In this document: positions 10,482-21,800 of the stretch, in pieces
Numbering within the stretch: the first letter of the stretch is position 1
Layout of the letters: each line of letters begins with the position of its first letter
Source: Rebecca billardiae RCC1528
Taxonomy: Eukaryota; Haptophyta
DNA length: 64,000 nucleotides
Reading direction: 5' to 3'
Assembly: GCA_965240325.2 (NCBI GenBank)
Contig: OZ251229.1
Coordinates: 1,984,001 to 2,048,000, forward strand
Made by a program: the position numbers and the translations under genes
The notes under the pieces: model-generated
Database searches by the model: none
What the model was told of the DNA's origin: nothing
What the model saw: only the letters and a program-made list of their open reading frames with translations

Positions 10482-12388
10482 GCGGGCGGTAGCCTCCGGC
10501 CGAGGCGCGTCCACGGCGAGGTCGCACGGAATGGGCGCCGGGACATGCGACGAGCTGCAGAGCGTGGGTGCGCCACGTGACCCACACACCGCGTGCAGCA
10601 GTCGGCGGCGAGGACGGGGTGGCGCGACTACTGCGCCATCTTGCCTGCCGAACGGACGGTCATGCGGACGAGTCGTGCCAGCGCGCCGGTGACCGGCACG
10701 GGGAGTGGAGCCCTGGGCAGCACACTGGGGGAGTGGCCGCGGGCGGGGCAGCGCCACGGCCGGTGGGCGGGGCGCGGCTGTGGCGCCGCCGGGCTAGTCA
10801 GCCGCAGCGGCGCCCGGCGTCGCCTGGCGACTCTGGACTGACTGGCTCAAGTCTGCATTCACAGTGCCCGCCGCGAGCGGCCGCGATGCCGCGCGGGCTG
10901 CGCGCCGCTCCCGACGCTGGGCCTGGCTCTGTCAGTGTCGGCTGCGGCACCGTCGGGAGTTTGTCTTAGTAGTATTCTCGGAAACCCCGCCGGGATCAGT
11001 CCCAGCGGGCCCTCCCACTGACGGTCGGACTCTCATTAAATTATAATTTAAAAACAAAATATCATAATTATAATAATATAATTAAATATTAATAATTCGA
11101 TCTACTAGCTACGGGACCTTGCTGCCAGTGACTGAGTGAGCAATGCCAGCGGGCAATGGGCATTGGGCAAGCCACCCTTCACTCTTCAGCCTTCAGGCTC
11201 AGCGGTGCCGGACCAGCACTAGTTTCGTCATGGCCGTTCCGACGGGCGTTGCCCGGGTGGCGGGTCATGCCGATTCTGCCAGGCCATAGCCCATATACAT
11301 AGTACCGTGACGCGGCGACTCAGGACACGCGGCCCGTCATTGGCCCGCCCGACGGGTCGCCTGACGACGTCCGGACGACGACAATAAACAACATCAACCC
11401 TGGCGACCAACATCAACGTGACGCTCACAGTCACACCACTCACACTGCCACTGTTGGTAGTGGCACTTGGCAGTGGCACTTGGCAGTGGCACTTGGCAGT
11501 GGCACTTGGCAGTGGCACTTGGCAATGGCAAGACAGTCACCACAACAGACGAATCAGGAGAGCTGCGCCGCCTCGTCGCAGTGCCCTCGTTACTCGTACT
11601 GATTAGTGATTAGTGCCCGCCGCCGAGTCAAGACGGTACGTCTACGATACTAACTGTAAGAAAAGTCCGCGCAGCGGCGCAGTCCGGGTCGCCCGGTCTA
11701 GCCAGTCGTCGAGCAGACCCGGTACTCTCCGGCCCCGGGGCGGCCGAGCCCGAGAGTCCCGGTGTGAGTCTGTCATTGATGTGAATTATAGCCGCGTACG
11801 GTGTCCCAGGCGCGCATCTAATTGACTCAATCACATTCGGGCGCACTCCACGGGTGTCACATGCCGTCAGACACGCGCTCAGCCGCTGGCCTCGCAGCCG
11901 TTCGTCAGCCCTGAAGCCTCGGGCCTGAGTCACGAGCCTGAGAGCGCTGAGCGGCCGCGCCGCGCGCGGGCGCCACTCTGACTCTCTCATCGGGGGGGGG
12001 GGGGGCTCGAGGACCAGCGCGCGAAGCGGTATGACGTGCGAGGAACAAGGACTGGCTCGAACTTAAGCCATGCTTTGCCATGGGCGCACGTCGCCCTGAG
12101 GATAGGAACGCCGCACTCGCAGGCGCCTTTGTGGCTACTCACTTCCGTGGGCTGTTGCTCACCCGCCTGGCGCCACGCCGGGCTGCGACCATGAGTCTGG
12201 AGAAGTAGGTGTGGCCAGCATGAGCCGCTGTGCGCAGAGAGCCCGTGGCGTCCTCGGGTGCCCGCCGGCACGGCCGGCGCGGGTTCACAGCGATGCCGGG
12301 ATAGCCAAACCTCCGTCGATGCCGGAGTCATGGCAGTTGCACATCGGTGTGATCGTGCCGCCCTGTGGCAAGCAGCTCACAGCAGGCT
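10482..12388. other. Gene-free region with minisatellite and poly-G
   Basis: No convincing coding region. It contains an AT-rich patch at about 11030-11105, a 13-bp minisatellite at 11459-11524, and a 14-nt G run at 11992-12005. Short open frames here have no recognisable motif. Confidence 0.55.
11459..11524 (+). repeat. 13-bp minisatellite, about 5 units
   Basis: Five tandem copies of agtggcacttggc with almost no variation, preceded by a diverged half copy. A 13-bp period cycles through all reading frames, so the apparent GSGTWQWHLAVAL protein repeat is an artefact. Confidence 0.95.
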
Positions 12389-12898
12389 TCACCTGCCGCC
12401 GACGACCGAAGCGATGATATCCTTGACACCTGCCCTCAAATAGCCTGTGACGAGCAGGTCCACGTGCAAGAGCACAAGAGCAATCACCAGAGCGATTGTG
12501 CGCGGAGTCCAGCGGCGCCCGCCAGCCTTGAGGGACGCCGGATCATCGGTCTTGCCCGTCTCGGCCCCGGCGCACTGCTCGGGCGATGTGGTCTTTGTGA
12601 TGTAGAGGATGCTCAGCGTCGCCGTGATCGCTGTCGTCACGAGGCGGTAAGGGCAAACCATCGCGCTAGCAAGGGCTGGTGGAGCTACGACCGCCCGCCG
12701 CCGCCGTTGAGGTACCGTGTTGTAAGGGTGGGCGCTAAAGGTTTCCGCGGCCTGCTTCCGGGTAGATTCCATTCCTGCCTCATCAAGTAGCCCAGCTCGT
12801 AGGAGTCGCGGTCGGCACTCGGCAGCCGAGGCCTGCCACGACGGCAAATCGACGAGCTCGTGGTGACTCGGCCTTTCCGCGGCGGCATCTCGCGCCAT
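12389..12898 (-). CDS. Putative small membrane protein, unknown family
   Basis: A 169-aa frame from an ATG at 12898. The N-terminal 75 residues are unremarkable. The rest holds one hydrophobic segment (YRLVTTAITATLSILYI) and a stronger one (TIALVIALVLLHVDLLVTGYL) separated by a polar loop with K/E/D residues, then a short tail ending SVVGGR. Composition looks like a real membrane protein rather than a shadow frame. Its ATG overlaps the ATG of the divergent hydrolase in a CATG palindrome, so one start is probably further in; M81, just before CPYRLVTT, or an upstream intron are alternatives. No family was recognised. Confidence 0.4.
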   Translation of the reverse strand: MARDAAAERPSHHELVDLPSWQASAAECRPRLLRAGLLDEAGMESTRKQAAETFSAHPYNTVPQRRRRAVVAPPALASAMVCPYRLVTTAITATLSILYITKTTSPEQCAGAETGKTDDPASLKAGGRRWTPRTIALVIALVLLHVDLLVTGYLRAGVKDIIASVVGGR

Positions 12899-14474
12899 GC
12901 GGCGAGGGCTCGCGACGACCCTGATCGCCAGTGTGTGCCTCGTAACCCGCGGCCTGGGCTATCCCATCGACGCCCCGTCCCGAGCGTCGCCTGCGCGTTG
13001 GCGCTTGCCCCGACTCTGGCGGCGGACAGCGCCGCTGATGCTGGCCGACTTGGCGGATGACGGGCGGCGCAACGCGGCCGCGCTGCCGGGCACGATGCCG
13101 GCTTCGGCGGGGTCGAGCGTGACGCCGATCATGCCCGCCGATGCCAAGCCCTCCTGCCACGAGGCGCTCGCCCTCCCGCGCCTCTCGCTCGCCCTCCGAA
13201 GCCTCGTGCGCGCTCTGGCGGCGGCGGCCGGGTACGGGACCTGGGTGTGGGCGCGCGCGCGCCGCACTCATGGCGTCACGCTGTACGCGGCGACGTGCGC
13301 GATCATCCTCACGGTGAATGGCATCGTCACCCGCATCTCGCGGCTGATCGCGCGGCACTCGAAGCTCGTCGAGCCGCAGCGGCTCGCGACGCGCGACTCC
13401 CGGTTTGCGGTGCTGGACGCGCTCACCGTGCATTACGTCGAGCGCACGCCGACCGTGCTGCCCGCGCAGGGGCTCTCCGCGCTCGTGCACATGAACCACG
13501 GGTTCGGCGCGAGCTGCCTCTCGTGGCTCGACGTGCTCTCGCCGCTCGCCAACGGCCTCAGCGCCGTCGCGCTCGCCCACGACCGCACGGGCTTCGGCCT
13601 CACCGACCGGCCGCCGGACCTGTCCGCCTATGCCTACGACGCCAACCGTGAGATGGCGCGCGGGCTGCTGGCGACGGTCTCGGCGATGCGCGCGTGCGAG
13701 GGCGCGCCGCACCTGCTGATCGGCCACTCGATGGGCGCGTACCTCTCCGTGCTCCAGGCGGTCGAGCACCCGGCGCGCGTGCGCGGCCTTGTCCTCGTCG
13801 CACCGGCGCTCTCGCCGCGGCGCGACGAGACGGGCATCCGGCTGCCGCGGCCGGGCGTGGCGGGCAAGGGCGCGAGCGGTCTTGGCGCTGTGCAGGGCGC
13901 GTCCTCCGCCGCGCACGCCGCCGCGAAGCGCGCGGGCGTCGTGCTCACGCTCGTCCGCTTCGCGATCAGATCTGCGCTCACCGCGCCGCTCACCGTCCTG
14001 CTCGCGCCGCTGCTGCGCACCGCCGTGTACTCACGGGCCTTCTGGGCCAAGGGCCTGAGCGCGGCGTGGTTTGATCGCTCGCGGCTCACAGAGGCGACTC
14101 TCGACCGCTACCGCCGGCCGTCGCTCGCCCGGCGCTGGGACGACGGCCTCATCCGCTTCGTGCAGGCGGTGCAGGCCACGTCGGGCGAGTCCGCCTACCG
14201 ATCGGGCCGCGGCGCGCTCGACGCGCTCCTCGACGCGCAGGTGCCCGTGCTGATCGTGCACGGCGTGCAGGACCGGGTCGTGCCGATCACGAACTCGCGC
14301 GCGCTCCGCACCGCCCTCGGCGCGCGGTGCACGCTCGTCGAGCTCGACGGCTGCGGCCACGTGCCGCACGAGGAGTGCCCCGAGCGCTTCCTCGAGGCGG
14401 CGCTGCCGTGGCTGCGCGACCGGGTGGGGCAACACTACGCGGCGTCGACGACCGCCCCTAACGTGCGCAGGTAA
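12897..14474 (+). CDS. Alpha/beta hydrolase fold protein
   Basis: About 525 aa, single exon. Alpha/beta hydrolase with the nucleophile elbow G-H-S278-M-G, a downstream acid D459 in IVHGVQDRVVP, and base H488 in DGCGHVPHEE, forming a plausible catalytic triad. The oxyanion region is MNHGFGAS, followed by LAHDRTGFGLTDRP, as in epoxide-hydrolase and lipase-like members. The N-terminus (MRRGLATTLIASVCLVTRGLGYP) looks like a signal peptide or anchor, and a second hydrophobic stretch lies near residues 130-145 (GVTLYAATCAIILTVNGIV), so the enzyme may be membrane-attached. The substrate is unknown. It is divergent from a small membrane-protein gene. Confidence 0.85.
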   Translation: MRRGLATTLIASVCLVTRGLGYPIDAPSRASPARWRLPRLWRRTAPLMLADLADDGRRNAAALPGTMPASAGSSVTPIMPADAKPSCHEALALPRLSLALRSLVRALAAAAGYGTWVWARARRTHGVTLYAATCAIILTVNGIVTRISRLIARHSKLVEPQRLATRDSRFAVLDALTVHYVERTPTVLPAQGLSALVHMNHGFGASCLSWLDVLSPLANGLSAVALAHDRTGFGLTDRPPDLSAYAYDANREMARGLLATVSAMRACEGAPHLLIGHSMGAYLSVLQAVEHPARVRGLVLVAPALSPRRDETGIRLPRPGVAGKGASGLGAVQGASSAAHAAAKRAGVVLTLVRFAIRSALTAPLTVLLAPLLRTAVYSRAFWAKGLSAAWFDRSRLTEATLDRYRRPSLARRWDDGLIRFVQAVQATSGESAYRSGRGALDALLDAQVPVLIVHGVQDRVVPITNSRALRTALGARCTLVELDGCGHVPHEECPERFLEAALPWLRDRVGQHYAASTTAPNVRR

Positions 14475-14772
14475 CATGCGCTCGTGTCGGTCGGTCGACG
14501 GACTGGCGAGGCCCGAACGTGATTTACGGCGGGGCCAGGCAACGGCCGCCGCATGGACGGCCAGACTCAACGAGGCCGTTTAGAGGGCTCCGTTCACGTA
14601 GAGTGTCGCGCAGCTTGGGTGCCCCCGTGATCTCGCCAGGTGGGACCCGGCCTGAGCGTCCACGAACCCCAGGGTCACATGTGTACGGTTGTACGCCATG
14701 CGCGCGCGCGGCGGCAGCCCGATGGAACTCCGATGGAACTAGCCGCGCACGTGATGAGCAAAGTGAAAGAAA
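14475..14772. other. Spacer between hydrolase and tRNA gene
   Basis: Just under 300 bases. Nothing was recognised apart from T-rich minus-strand sequence (tttctttc) immediately 3' of the tRNA that could act as a weak RNA polymerase III terminator. Confidence 0.4.
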
Positions 14773-14845
14773 TATCCGAGAATGGGATCGAACCATTGAT
14801 CTCCTGCGTGTAAAGCAGGCGCCTTGACCGCTTGGCCACTCGGAC
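14773..14845 (-). tRNA. tRNA-Val (anticodon TAC)
   Basis: A 73-nt cloverleaf can be folded by eye. Acceptor stem GTCCGAG pairs with CTCGGAT (one G-T), then discriminator A. The D arm is GCC...GGC. The anticodon stem CCTGC/GCAGG has loop TTTACAC, so the anticodon is TAC, reading GTA. The variable loop is AGATC, and the T arm is AATGG-TTCGATC-CCATT with the B-box signature. There is no intron and no encoded CCA, as expected for a nuclear gene. Confidence 0.93.
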
Positions 14846-15028
14846 CGGACCAAAACACCGGACCCTGTCCACGAATTCCGACAATACTTGAACACACAAA
14901 TCTGTGATTGAATGCGCGGATCTGCCAACGCGTTGCGCGTGCACGGTTCGGCGGCCGATATCGCTGAAACGGCCCGACGCGCTCCGACCTCACTCTCTGC
15001 CCGTCCACGCGCGACGACTCCCCCGAGA

Positions 15029-16253
15029 ATGCCGCCCATGACACCCAGCCCACCCTCGGCACTGGCGCGTTCGAATCGCGAGAACATGGTGCCTGACATT
15101 GACGACATGCTCTCTCCCAAGCTACCACGCGTCGACTTCTCTGCGGGCACCCCCGTCGAACCCTCGCCGGCGCCGCCGGCACCAAAGGTCACAACGGACG
15201 AGGGTGCGCGGCGCGCGAGCGCGAGCACGTCCGCGTGCCGTGCGCCACCGCATGCGTCTCTCTGACACCACGCTATTATCCCACATGCGCTGTGTGCACT
15301 CCGCAGTCGTTCGCGTGCTCTCGTGGCGCTCCTCGGCCTCGATGCCCGTCTTCTTCTGCGGCAACGTGCTCTTCCTCGGCGCGGCGTCGTGGAGCGCGAC
15401 CGGCCTGCTCTCCTTCCTCGCCAAGGTGCTCGTCGTCCAGATTGCGTGGGGCTTCACGCAGCGGCACGTCTTTGGCAGACCCGCGCCGCCCATGACGCTC
15501 ACCGCGGACGACATCGCCGAGTACGCGCGCCGGCTCGAGGCGTCTGCGAATGGCGCGCTGCGGCTGTACGAGCGCGTGTGCCTCGCAGCCGACCTCCGCA
15601 TCGCCGTGCTGACGGTGATGTCCGTGTACGCGTTCACGCTCGCGTCATCGTTCGTGAGCGTCGGTACGATGGCGTACACTGGCTTCCTCGCGGCCTTCGG
15701 GGCGGCTCCCGCGTACGGGTTGGTGCAGACGCACGTCGAGCAGGTGCGCGCGTGCGCATCCCCGAGCGCGTGGGAGTGCCTTCCGCCCGTTGCGCGGAGA
15801 CGGCGACGAGGCGCGCATGCGCTTGATCTCACACTCGCGTGCCGCCCCATGCCTCGCTACATCACACCCGCGCACACACACCTCGCCATCGGCCCCGTGG
15901 GGGCTCAGGCATGCGCCATGGCCGCGCGTGAGTGCGAGCGCGTCATCGCAGCGCTCACGTTCAAGCACGTGCTCGGCATGACCGCCGGAGCCTTCTTCGC
16001 GTGGCTCGGCGCCGGGCTGTGGACCAAGTTCGTCGTGATGCTCACCGTTCCGATGGTACTCAAGCTCTACCGCGACGCGAACCGCGACGAGGTGTCGGAG
16101 TCGCTCGAGCGCATGGGCAAGCACGTGCCGCGCCGGCTGAGCCTGGGCGCAAACGTTGTTGGGCGTATGGCGGTGGAAGGCGCGCGCATGGCCATGGACA
16201 GCGGACTCGACTTCTTCTCGCCCGCCAAGGGCGCCAAGCACAAGTACATGTGA
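15029..16253 (+). CDS. Reticulon-like ER membrane-shaping protein
   Basis: Three exons inferred: 15029-15203, 15307-15743 and 15909-16253, giving about 318 aa. Introns of 103 and 165 nt both start GTGCGCG and end CAG; the second is a multiple of three and open, so it could be misread as coding. Exon 2 starts the reticulon homology: VLSWRSSASMPVFFCGN, then a long hydrophobic hairpin, with a second hairpin (LRIAVLTVMSVYAFTLA...) and a third hydrophobic block in exon 3 (WLGAGLWTKFVVMLTVPMV). The N-terminal part is acidic and Pro-rich, as in many reticulons. The family wedges into and curves the ER membrane. In-frame ATGs at 14912 and 15086 are alternative starts. Confidence 0.75.
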
Positions 16254-17694
16254 CGAAGCCGATCCGAGAGCAATAGGCCGCAGCATTGCCGACGCCGAGG
16301 CGCACGACGTCGACTGCGAGGAGGCGCCGATCCCCGCGAAGGCAGACTGAAGATATCTTCGGACTACTACGCCGTCGGAGCGCGGTCAATCAATATTCGA
16401 TGACGACATTGTCCATCGTCAGCTGCTGATTGCGCGACAATCACGTGAGTGATGTCTGCGGCGGTGCTGCTGACTGATGTGACTCCGTAGTGGCTGACTG
16501 CTCCGGCCAGTCCGCGGGTACCGGTACGGAGTGCGGAGAGTACCGTGGTACGCCCGCAGCGGGCGGGGAGTCGGGTCTCGGCGGACGGTGACTGACGACG
16601 GGAGTGGGACGACTGCCTCACGCCGATCGACGACGACGTGCAGCTGCCCATCAGAGCGGGTAATAGATCTGCTAGACTGAGTGGCGACGCGGCGGTTCAG
16701 GTAGTACCCGGTTCAGCGGGACGACTCCGCAAGTCTGACCAAGCGGGGCTTACAAACTATACCTAACTGGGGGCGAAAGCGCTGCAGTGAGGAGCCCTGT
16801 CGTCCGCGCCGTCACCGGGCGGCCGTCGGATGCGAGGCTCCTCAAACTGAAAGTGTCGTCCGCAGGGAGCTCGTTACCTCCGTATGAAAAAAAGACCGGA
16901 CGAATGCCTTGAAGTTGAAAGAATGACGAGATGGCTTGACAGAGTACCCGCCCGTGAGAGTACCCGCTTTACCTCGTATGAAAAAAAGACCGGAATGCCT
17001 TGAAAGAATTACGAGATGGCTGGACAGATTACCCGCTTTCCCGGATTCAAACTTCCCCCACAGTGTTTTCCACTGACCGGACACTGTCCGTCTGGCAGGA
17101 GCCTCGCATCCGACGGCTGTGTTTCGCCCCCAGGTCTGACCAGGTCAAGCTGTCGTCGTCAAGAGTAAGTAAGTAACTACAGTAAGATCGACCAAGTGAT
17201 GGCAATTACAGTATATGAGTAGGCAATCGTGAATCGCGCGGGCGGCAATCATTAATAGTCATTACGTAGTTAGTCAGAGATCTGCCGCGCGGCTAAAGTC
17301 TGCTCGGTCGTTTCTTACTGCTCTTAGCCGTTCGGTAGCCCGAGCGCCCACGGAGTCTCAGTTTCTTAGGTCCGCCCGCCTCGCAGGCGCGGGGGGCACA
17401 GGGACCGTGCAGAGCCCTCCGCTTCGGAGTCTTTAGGCTGACCGGCCGGCGAGGCCGAAGCCTTTGCGGGAGCAATATTATTTGGGCACTTTTGGAGCAA
17501 ATCTGGCATTATGGTGCATATGATGCAGGCGCCGCACTGTGCCAGTGACAGTCAGAAGGCGAAGCGCGCGCTGCTGTCGTACGTGACTTGATGGAGTCCA
17601 GGCTAGGTGCGCGCCGCACCGTGCGCCGCCCGAGCGGCTGGGCCCTGGCCGGCCGCCGGCCGCCGGCGAGGACGTAGTCTCTGTATCTCGGTTC
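16254..17694. other. Gene-free region with a fold-back repeat
   Basis: No gene was supported. It contains the inverted repeat at 16767-17133 and then unremarkable sequence up to the retrotransposon target duplication. Confidence 0.55.
16767..17133. repeat. Small fold-back element with internal direct repeats
   Basis: Outer ends ctgggggcgaaa (16767) and tttcgcccccag (17122-17133) are inverted. A 21-bp perfect inverted pair (gccgtcggatgcgaggctcc plus t) lies further in at about 16822-16842 and 17098-17117. The centre carries two direct copies of a tatgaaaaaaagaccgga-type block followed by matching 'gaatgcc...acgagatggct' and 'tacccgcttt' pieces. No clear target-site duplication was seen at the outer ends. 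Confidence 0.8.
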
Positions 17695-17701
17695 CTTATT
17701 A

Positions 17702-18444
17702 TTGGGTAAACGCGAGCTCCGAGCGTCTCGAGCCCTGCTGCTAAAAGCTCACCGGCACGTCCTCGGGCGCGTCGTCGGTGGCGCCCACGAAGGCAATCTC
17801 GACTCTCGCTCCTCAGACGAGCGAAGGTAATCCTCCTGCCGCAACCAACTTTCGGTTGCGCAGGGTGACACGGCGTTTTGCGGCCCGGCTCGGGAATCTT
17901 GTAACCTTCCTGAGCCCCGCTTCCGTGCGTCCGCCAATCGCAGGCGTTACCGACGCACCGCCGTAAGCTTACTTTTCCCCCACGTATGCGGTATTGGCAA
18001 TAGACGTGGTTAACGTTGATGATCGTGAGTAACCCACACCCGGAAACGTGTTTGCGGGTGCACGTTGTCCGGACGTCCTGGACATCCGCGTGAATGAAAC
18101 GCTCGGGGCACAATTTCGTTTCTTGGACCCGAACGATGGCGCCCGCCTGTGTCTCCGGCGTGCCATCGTACCGCGCTGCGCCGGGCCGTACCGCCCGCGC
18201 ACGCGCCGCGCCCGTGTCGCCCCGCGTCCGCACTGCTGCGTCCGCGCTCCGCGTCCACGTCGCTCCGCGCCAGCGCTGCTGCGCTCGCGCTCCTGCCGCC
18301 GCGCGCGCCGCGCGCGCGCGCCGCCAGAGCCAGCCACTGCTCCGTAGCTGATGCCGCCGGCCCGCCTGGTGCGGCGCCGGCCCTGACGTCCCAGCGGCGA
18401 CGCCATCTGCTGAGATGCGCGCCCCAGGCTGCGTCAGCTCAACA
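17702..18444 (-). repeat. 3' LTR of the copia element
   Basis: 743 bp. On the element strand it begins TGTTGAGC and ends CCCAA. It matches the other LTR except for three substitutions and a 3-bp 'ctg' insertion near 17740. Confidence 0.93.
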
Positions 18445-18480
18445 CCCCCCCTCGACAGCCATAGCCGCGAGCTGCGCCGC

Positions 18481-19605
18481 TTACCGCGCGCGCGTCGGGT
18501 GTCGGTCCACCATGATGGCGTCGACGTGCCGCTTGAACGTCGCACCGTCCGTCGCCTTCGTCATGATGTCAGAGTGGTTGAGTGAGGTGTGTACCTTGAC
18601 CACCTTCACCTTGCCGCCCTCCTGCGCGTCACGCACATAGTGATGCTTGACCTCGATGTGCTTCGAGCGCTTATGGTGCACAGGATTCTCCACGAGGTCG
18701 ATAGCCCCCTTGTTGTCCTCTCGCACCTCCGTCGCGGCCCGCGGCGGCTGCCGCATGGACTCGAGTATGCTCCGCAAGTAGCTCACCTCGCGGCAGCAAT
18801 CGCTCAGCGCGACGTACTCCGCCTCCGTCGAGCTCAGCGAGACTGTACCTTGCAGCCCGCTGTGCCACGACACCGGCGCCCCATTGTAGAACACAATGTA
18901 TCCACCCGTCGACCTGCCCTTGGTCTCCACCGGATTGCTTGCCCAATCGGAGTCAGCGAAAGCAAGTAGGTCGGGGTGCTCGGAATCTGTCGCAAACTTG
19001 AACAAGATTCCCAATCGCGGGCATCCACGTAAGTAGCGCAGCACGCGCTTCGCACTTACCAGATCCACCGCCCGCGGACATGACATGCGTCGCGCCAGCA
19101 TGTTCACCGCGTGCGCGATGTCCGGCCGCGCCGTGACCATCGCAAACATGAGACATCCCACCATCGCCTGGTAGTTCTCAATCTCCGCGCGCTGCAGCAA
19201 CGCCTCGTCGTCGTCGCTCAGCTGCGCCCGCGCCGCCGGCTCCGGCGTGCGCGCCGGCGTGCTCGCGTTCAAACCGAACCGCTGAAGCACGCTCTCGACG
19301 TACGGCCCCAGATGCATCAGGATGCCGTCGTCATGAACTTCAAACACGGCGCCCAGGAACTTATCGAGCCGCTCACTCAGCTTGATCTCGTAGTGCTCCT
19401 TCAGGTCAGCCGCCAGCTTCTCCACCGCGCGCGCGTCGCGCGTCAGGTTGAGAAACAGCAAGTCGTCGACAAAGCCGCCCGCGATGATGAACTCGCCCGG
19501 CGCCGACTCCTTGACGTAGACGCACGGCGCACTCGGACACTCCGAGAAGCCGCGCGCGAGCAGCTGGGTGCGGTGCGTGCGATGCCACGCCCAGACTGGC
19601 GTAGG
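18481..19605 (-). pseudogene. copia pol, end of reverse transcriptase and RNase H
   Basis: This frame continues reverse transcriptase from just before the FVDDLLF catalytic motif (about 19462-19482, the family YVDD box) through the C-terminal RT region (ARRMSCPRAVDLVSAKRVL, YLRG) into RNase H1. The RNase H part shows FADSDWASNP, LSSTEAEYVAL and the downstream D/N and H segments (REDNKGAIDL, HHKRSKHIEVKHHYVRD). It ends at a stop just inside the 3' LTR. A single-base frame change near 19600 separates it from the upstream pol frame, so one polyprotein cannot be made as the sequence stands, unless the break is a sequence error. Confidence 0.88.
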
Positions 19606-21800
19606 CCCTGATACGCCTTGAGGCTCAGGCCCACGACTTTGTACCCCGGCGGCGCCTGCGTGCTCGGCACGTAGCCCGGCGGGAATGAGAAGAGAGGCCG
19701 CTCATCCGGCTTCAACTCCGAGTTGAGGTACGCGTCCTTGACGTCGCCCTTCGACAGTATGCCCAGCGCCGCAACCGACGCTGCACCCAAGTCGACTCTC
19801 GCGCCAGCCTGCTGAGCGGCGATCGCCACGAGTAGTCGCACTTGTTCCGGCCGGATCGTCGGAGCAAAGACCTCCTGAAAGTCGATCCCCGGCCGCTGTA
19901 GGTTCCCCAGTAGCACCGACCGCGCCTTGAAGCGCGTCACCTCGCCCTCCGGGTTCGACTTCACGTCAAAGACCCACTGGCTCGGCAACACCCGCGTGCC
20001 CTCCGGAACCACCACCTCCCCCGAGGTGCCGAGCAACTTGTGACCTTCCAAGTGCTCGAGCATGGCGCCCTGCCACTGGGGCGCCTCCGCCGACCGCATC
20101 GCCTCGCGATAGTTCGTCGGCACCTTCACGTTGATCTTCTGGAACACCGACGCGGCGCTGACGACGGCAGTAAGCAGCTGCGGCCGTCGGCGTGACGTCC
20201 GATCCCTGCGAAGCGGATCGTGTCCCATATCCAGACCGGGCGGCGGCGCGTCCTCGATCACGCCGTCGTCACCGTCTGCGCCGCGCGGCGGCCCGCCAGC
20301 ATCTGCTGCGGCCCCGCGCCGTGATTCCGCCGGCGGTATCTGATCCTGCCGACCCGGCTGCGTCATCGACGCGCCTGCTCCGCCACGCCCGCCCTGCGGC
20401 GTCGGCGTCGACGGCTGTGCGCCCTCGCTGCTGCACCCGCGTTGTCCCGCGTCCACGCTGCTGCGCCCGCGCCCCGACGTTGACGCATCTGCGTCGTCGT
20501 CGTACCCGACGTCGAACTCTGTCGCGTCGTCATTCCCGGCGTCGGCTGGCGTCTCGCCGCCGTCGCCGTCCTCGTCCTCACCGTCGGCGTCACCGCCGAC
20601 TGGACGATGTCCGCCGCTTACCGCGGCGTCGTCACCATCACCCACATACGCGCCACCGTCAGGTGCGCCCAGCGACGAGTGCCCCCCCTCGACCAGGTCG
20701 GTCTCGTCGATGCGTACGTCACGTGAGTGAACGAGACGTCCGTCGTCTAAACGACATACGTACCCAAGCACGTAGCGCCATGTACCGCGCCACTGCACGC
20801 AGTGCCCACCCCAGAGATAGACACGTCCGGGTAGTGCGCGCTGCTTCAGCTGCCCCAATGCATTGCGCCGTGCGCCCAGCATCAGCACGCGGCAGCGCGC
20901 GCCAAACGCCACGTGATGCTTCCACGTCGGACGTTTGCCAAAGAACAGCTCATCCGGCGTGAGCCACTCAATGTCTCCATCGTCACGAATGATACCACGT
21001 GACGCCAGTCGATTGCGCGACGCGCATGCGTGCCACGCCGCGTAGTGCCAATCGACCCTCGAGACTCCACGCGCAACGACCGTGGCGCGCAGTCTCGACT
21101 TCAGCGTGCGGATAGCGCGTTCCGCCACGCCATTCGAGCTCGGCGAGTCGGGCGCCGACGTGACCGTCGACGAGAACCCAAGCTTCGCCAGCTCACCCTC
21201 GACGTACGTACTCAGCAACGTCGAGCCACCGTCGGTGTGAATATGGCGTCGCGCCATAGTACACCCTGACGCCAGGACCCAATGCGACATGTGCATGGCC
21301 CCTGTTCCAAGCAACTGCGCGTACCAGCGGAATGCCCGACCAACCTCGGCGTCATCCAAGCTGCGTAGCGCGTACACTTGCCATCGACGTGAATGCCCAT
21401 CGATGAATATGATCCCATGAGGATACCCTCCACGTGCGCCATCGGCCCCAACTGGTAAGTCGATGCGCGCCATAGAGAAGATGTCGACGTGCGTCACCTG
21501 CCCAGGGTAGTGCGCCGTCGGCATCGCGTCCGCGAACGACCGCCGCGTCATGCCCGCCGCCGACTGCTCGTCGAGCGGCTCACGCCGCGCGTTCGCCCCC
21601 TCCATCCCCTCGGCCACGCGTCGCGTGCGCTCGAGTAGACGTTGGTCATTGGTGCCCGTTCGAACCGACCAAGTGCGTAACCACGCCGGATCAGCGCCTC
21701 GCGCCGCCTCCGTAGTAGTAGTGGTATCAGATACCGTAGTGGTTGTGTTTGTGGCTCGCACCTGCGCGGGTTCCGGGCTTAGGCGTTTGGGGGCGGCGCA
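19600..21800 (-). pseudogene. copia pol, integrase and first part of reverse transcriptase
   Basis: This frame carries the retroviral integrase core: first Asp in THVDIFS, second in HTDGGSTLLS, and Glu in NGVAERAIRTLK. A low-complexity acidic linker follows (about 20.2-20.7 kb), then the RT start (WVFDVKSNPEGEVTRFKARSV, FAPTIRPEQVRLLVAI, GDVKDAYLN). It is out of frame with the gag-protease frame upstream (change near 21.78-21.9 kb) and with the RNase H frame downstream. A programmed frameshift could explain the first change, as in some copia-like elements, but not both. Confidence 0.85.

Noticed and set aside
11459-11524. CRISPR-like array
   Set aside because: The 13-bp units are directly tandem without spacers, and the DNA is eukaryotic.
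15744-15908. Continuous 384-aa reading of the reticulon-like gene
   Set aside because: The 165-nt segment is bounded by GTGCGCG and CTCAG, inserts Arg/His-rich sequence between membrane hairpins, and is better explained as an in-frame intron.
16767-17133. Target-site duplication for the small fold-back repeat
   Set aside because: The bases outside the inverted ends (cctaa and gtctg) do not match.
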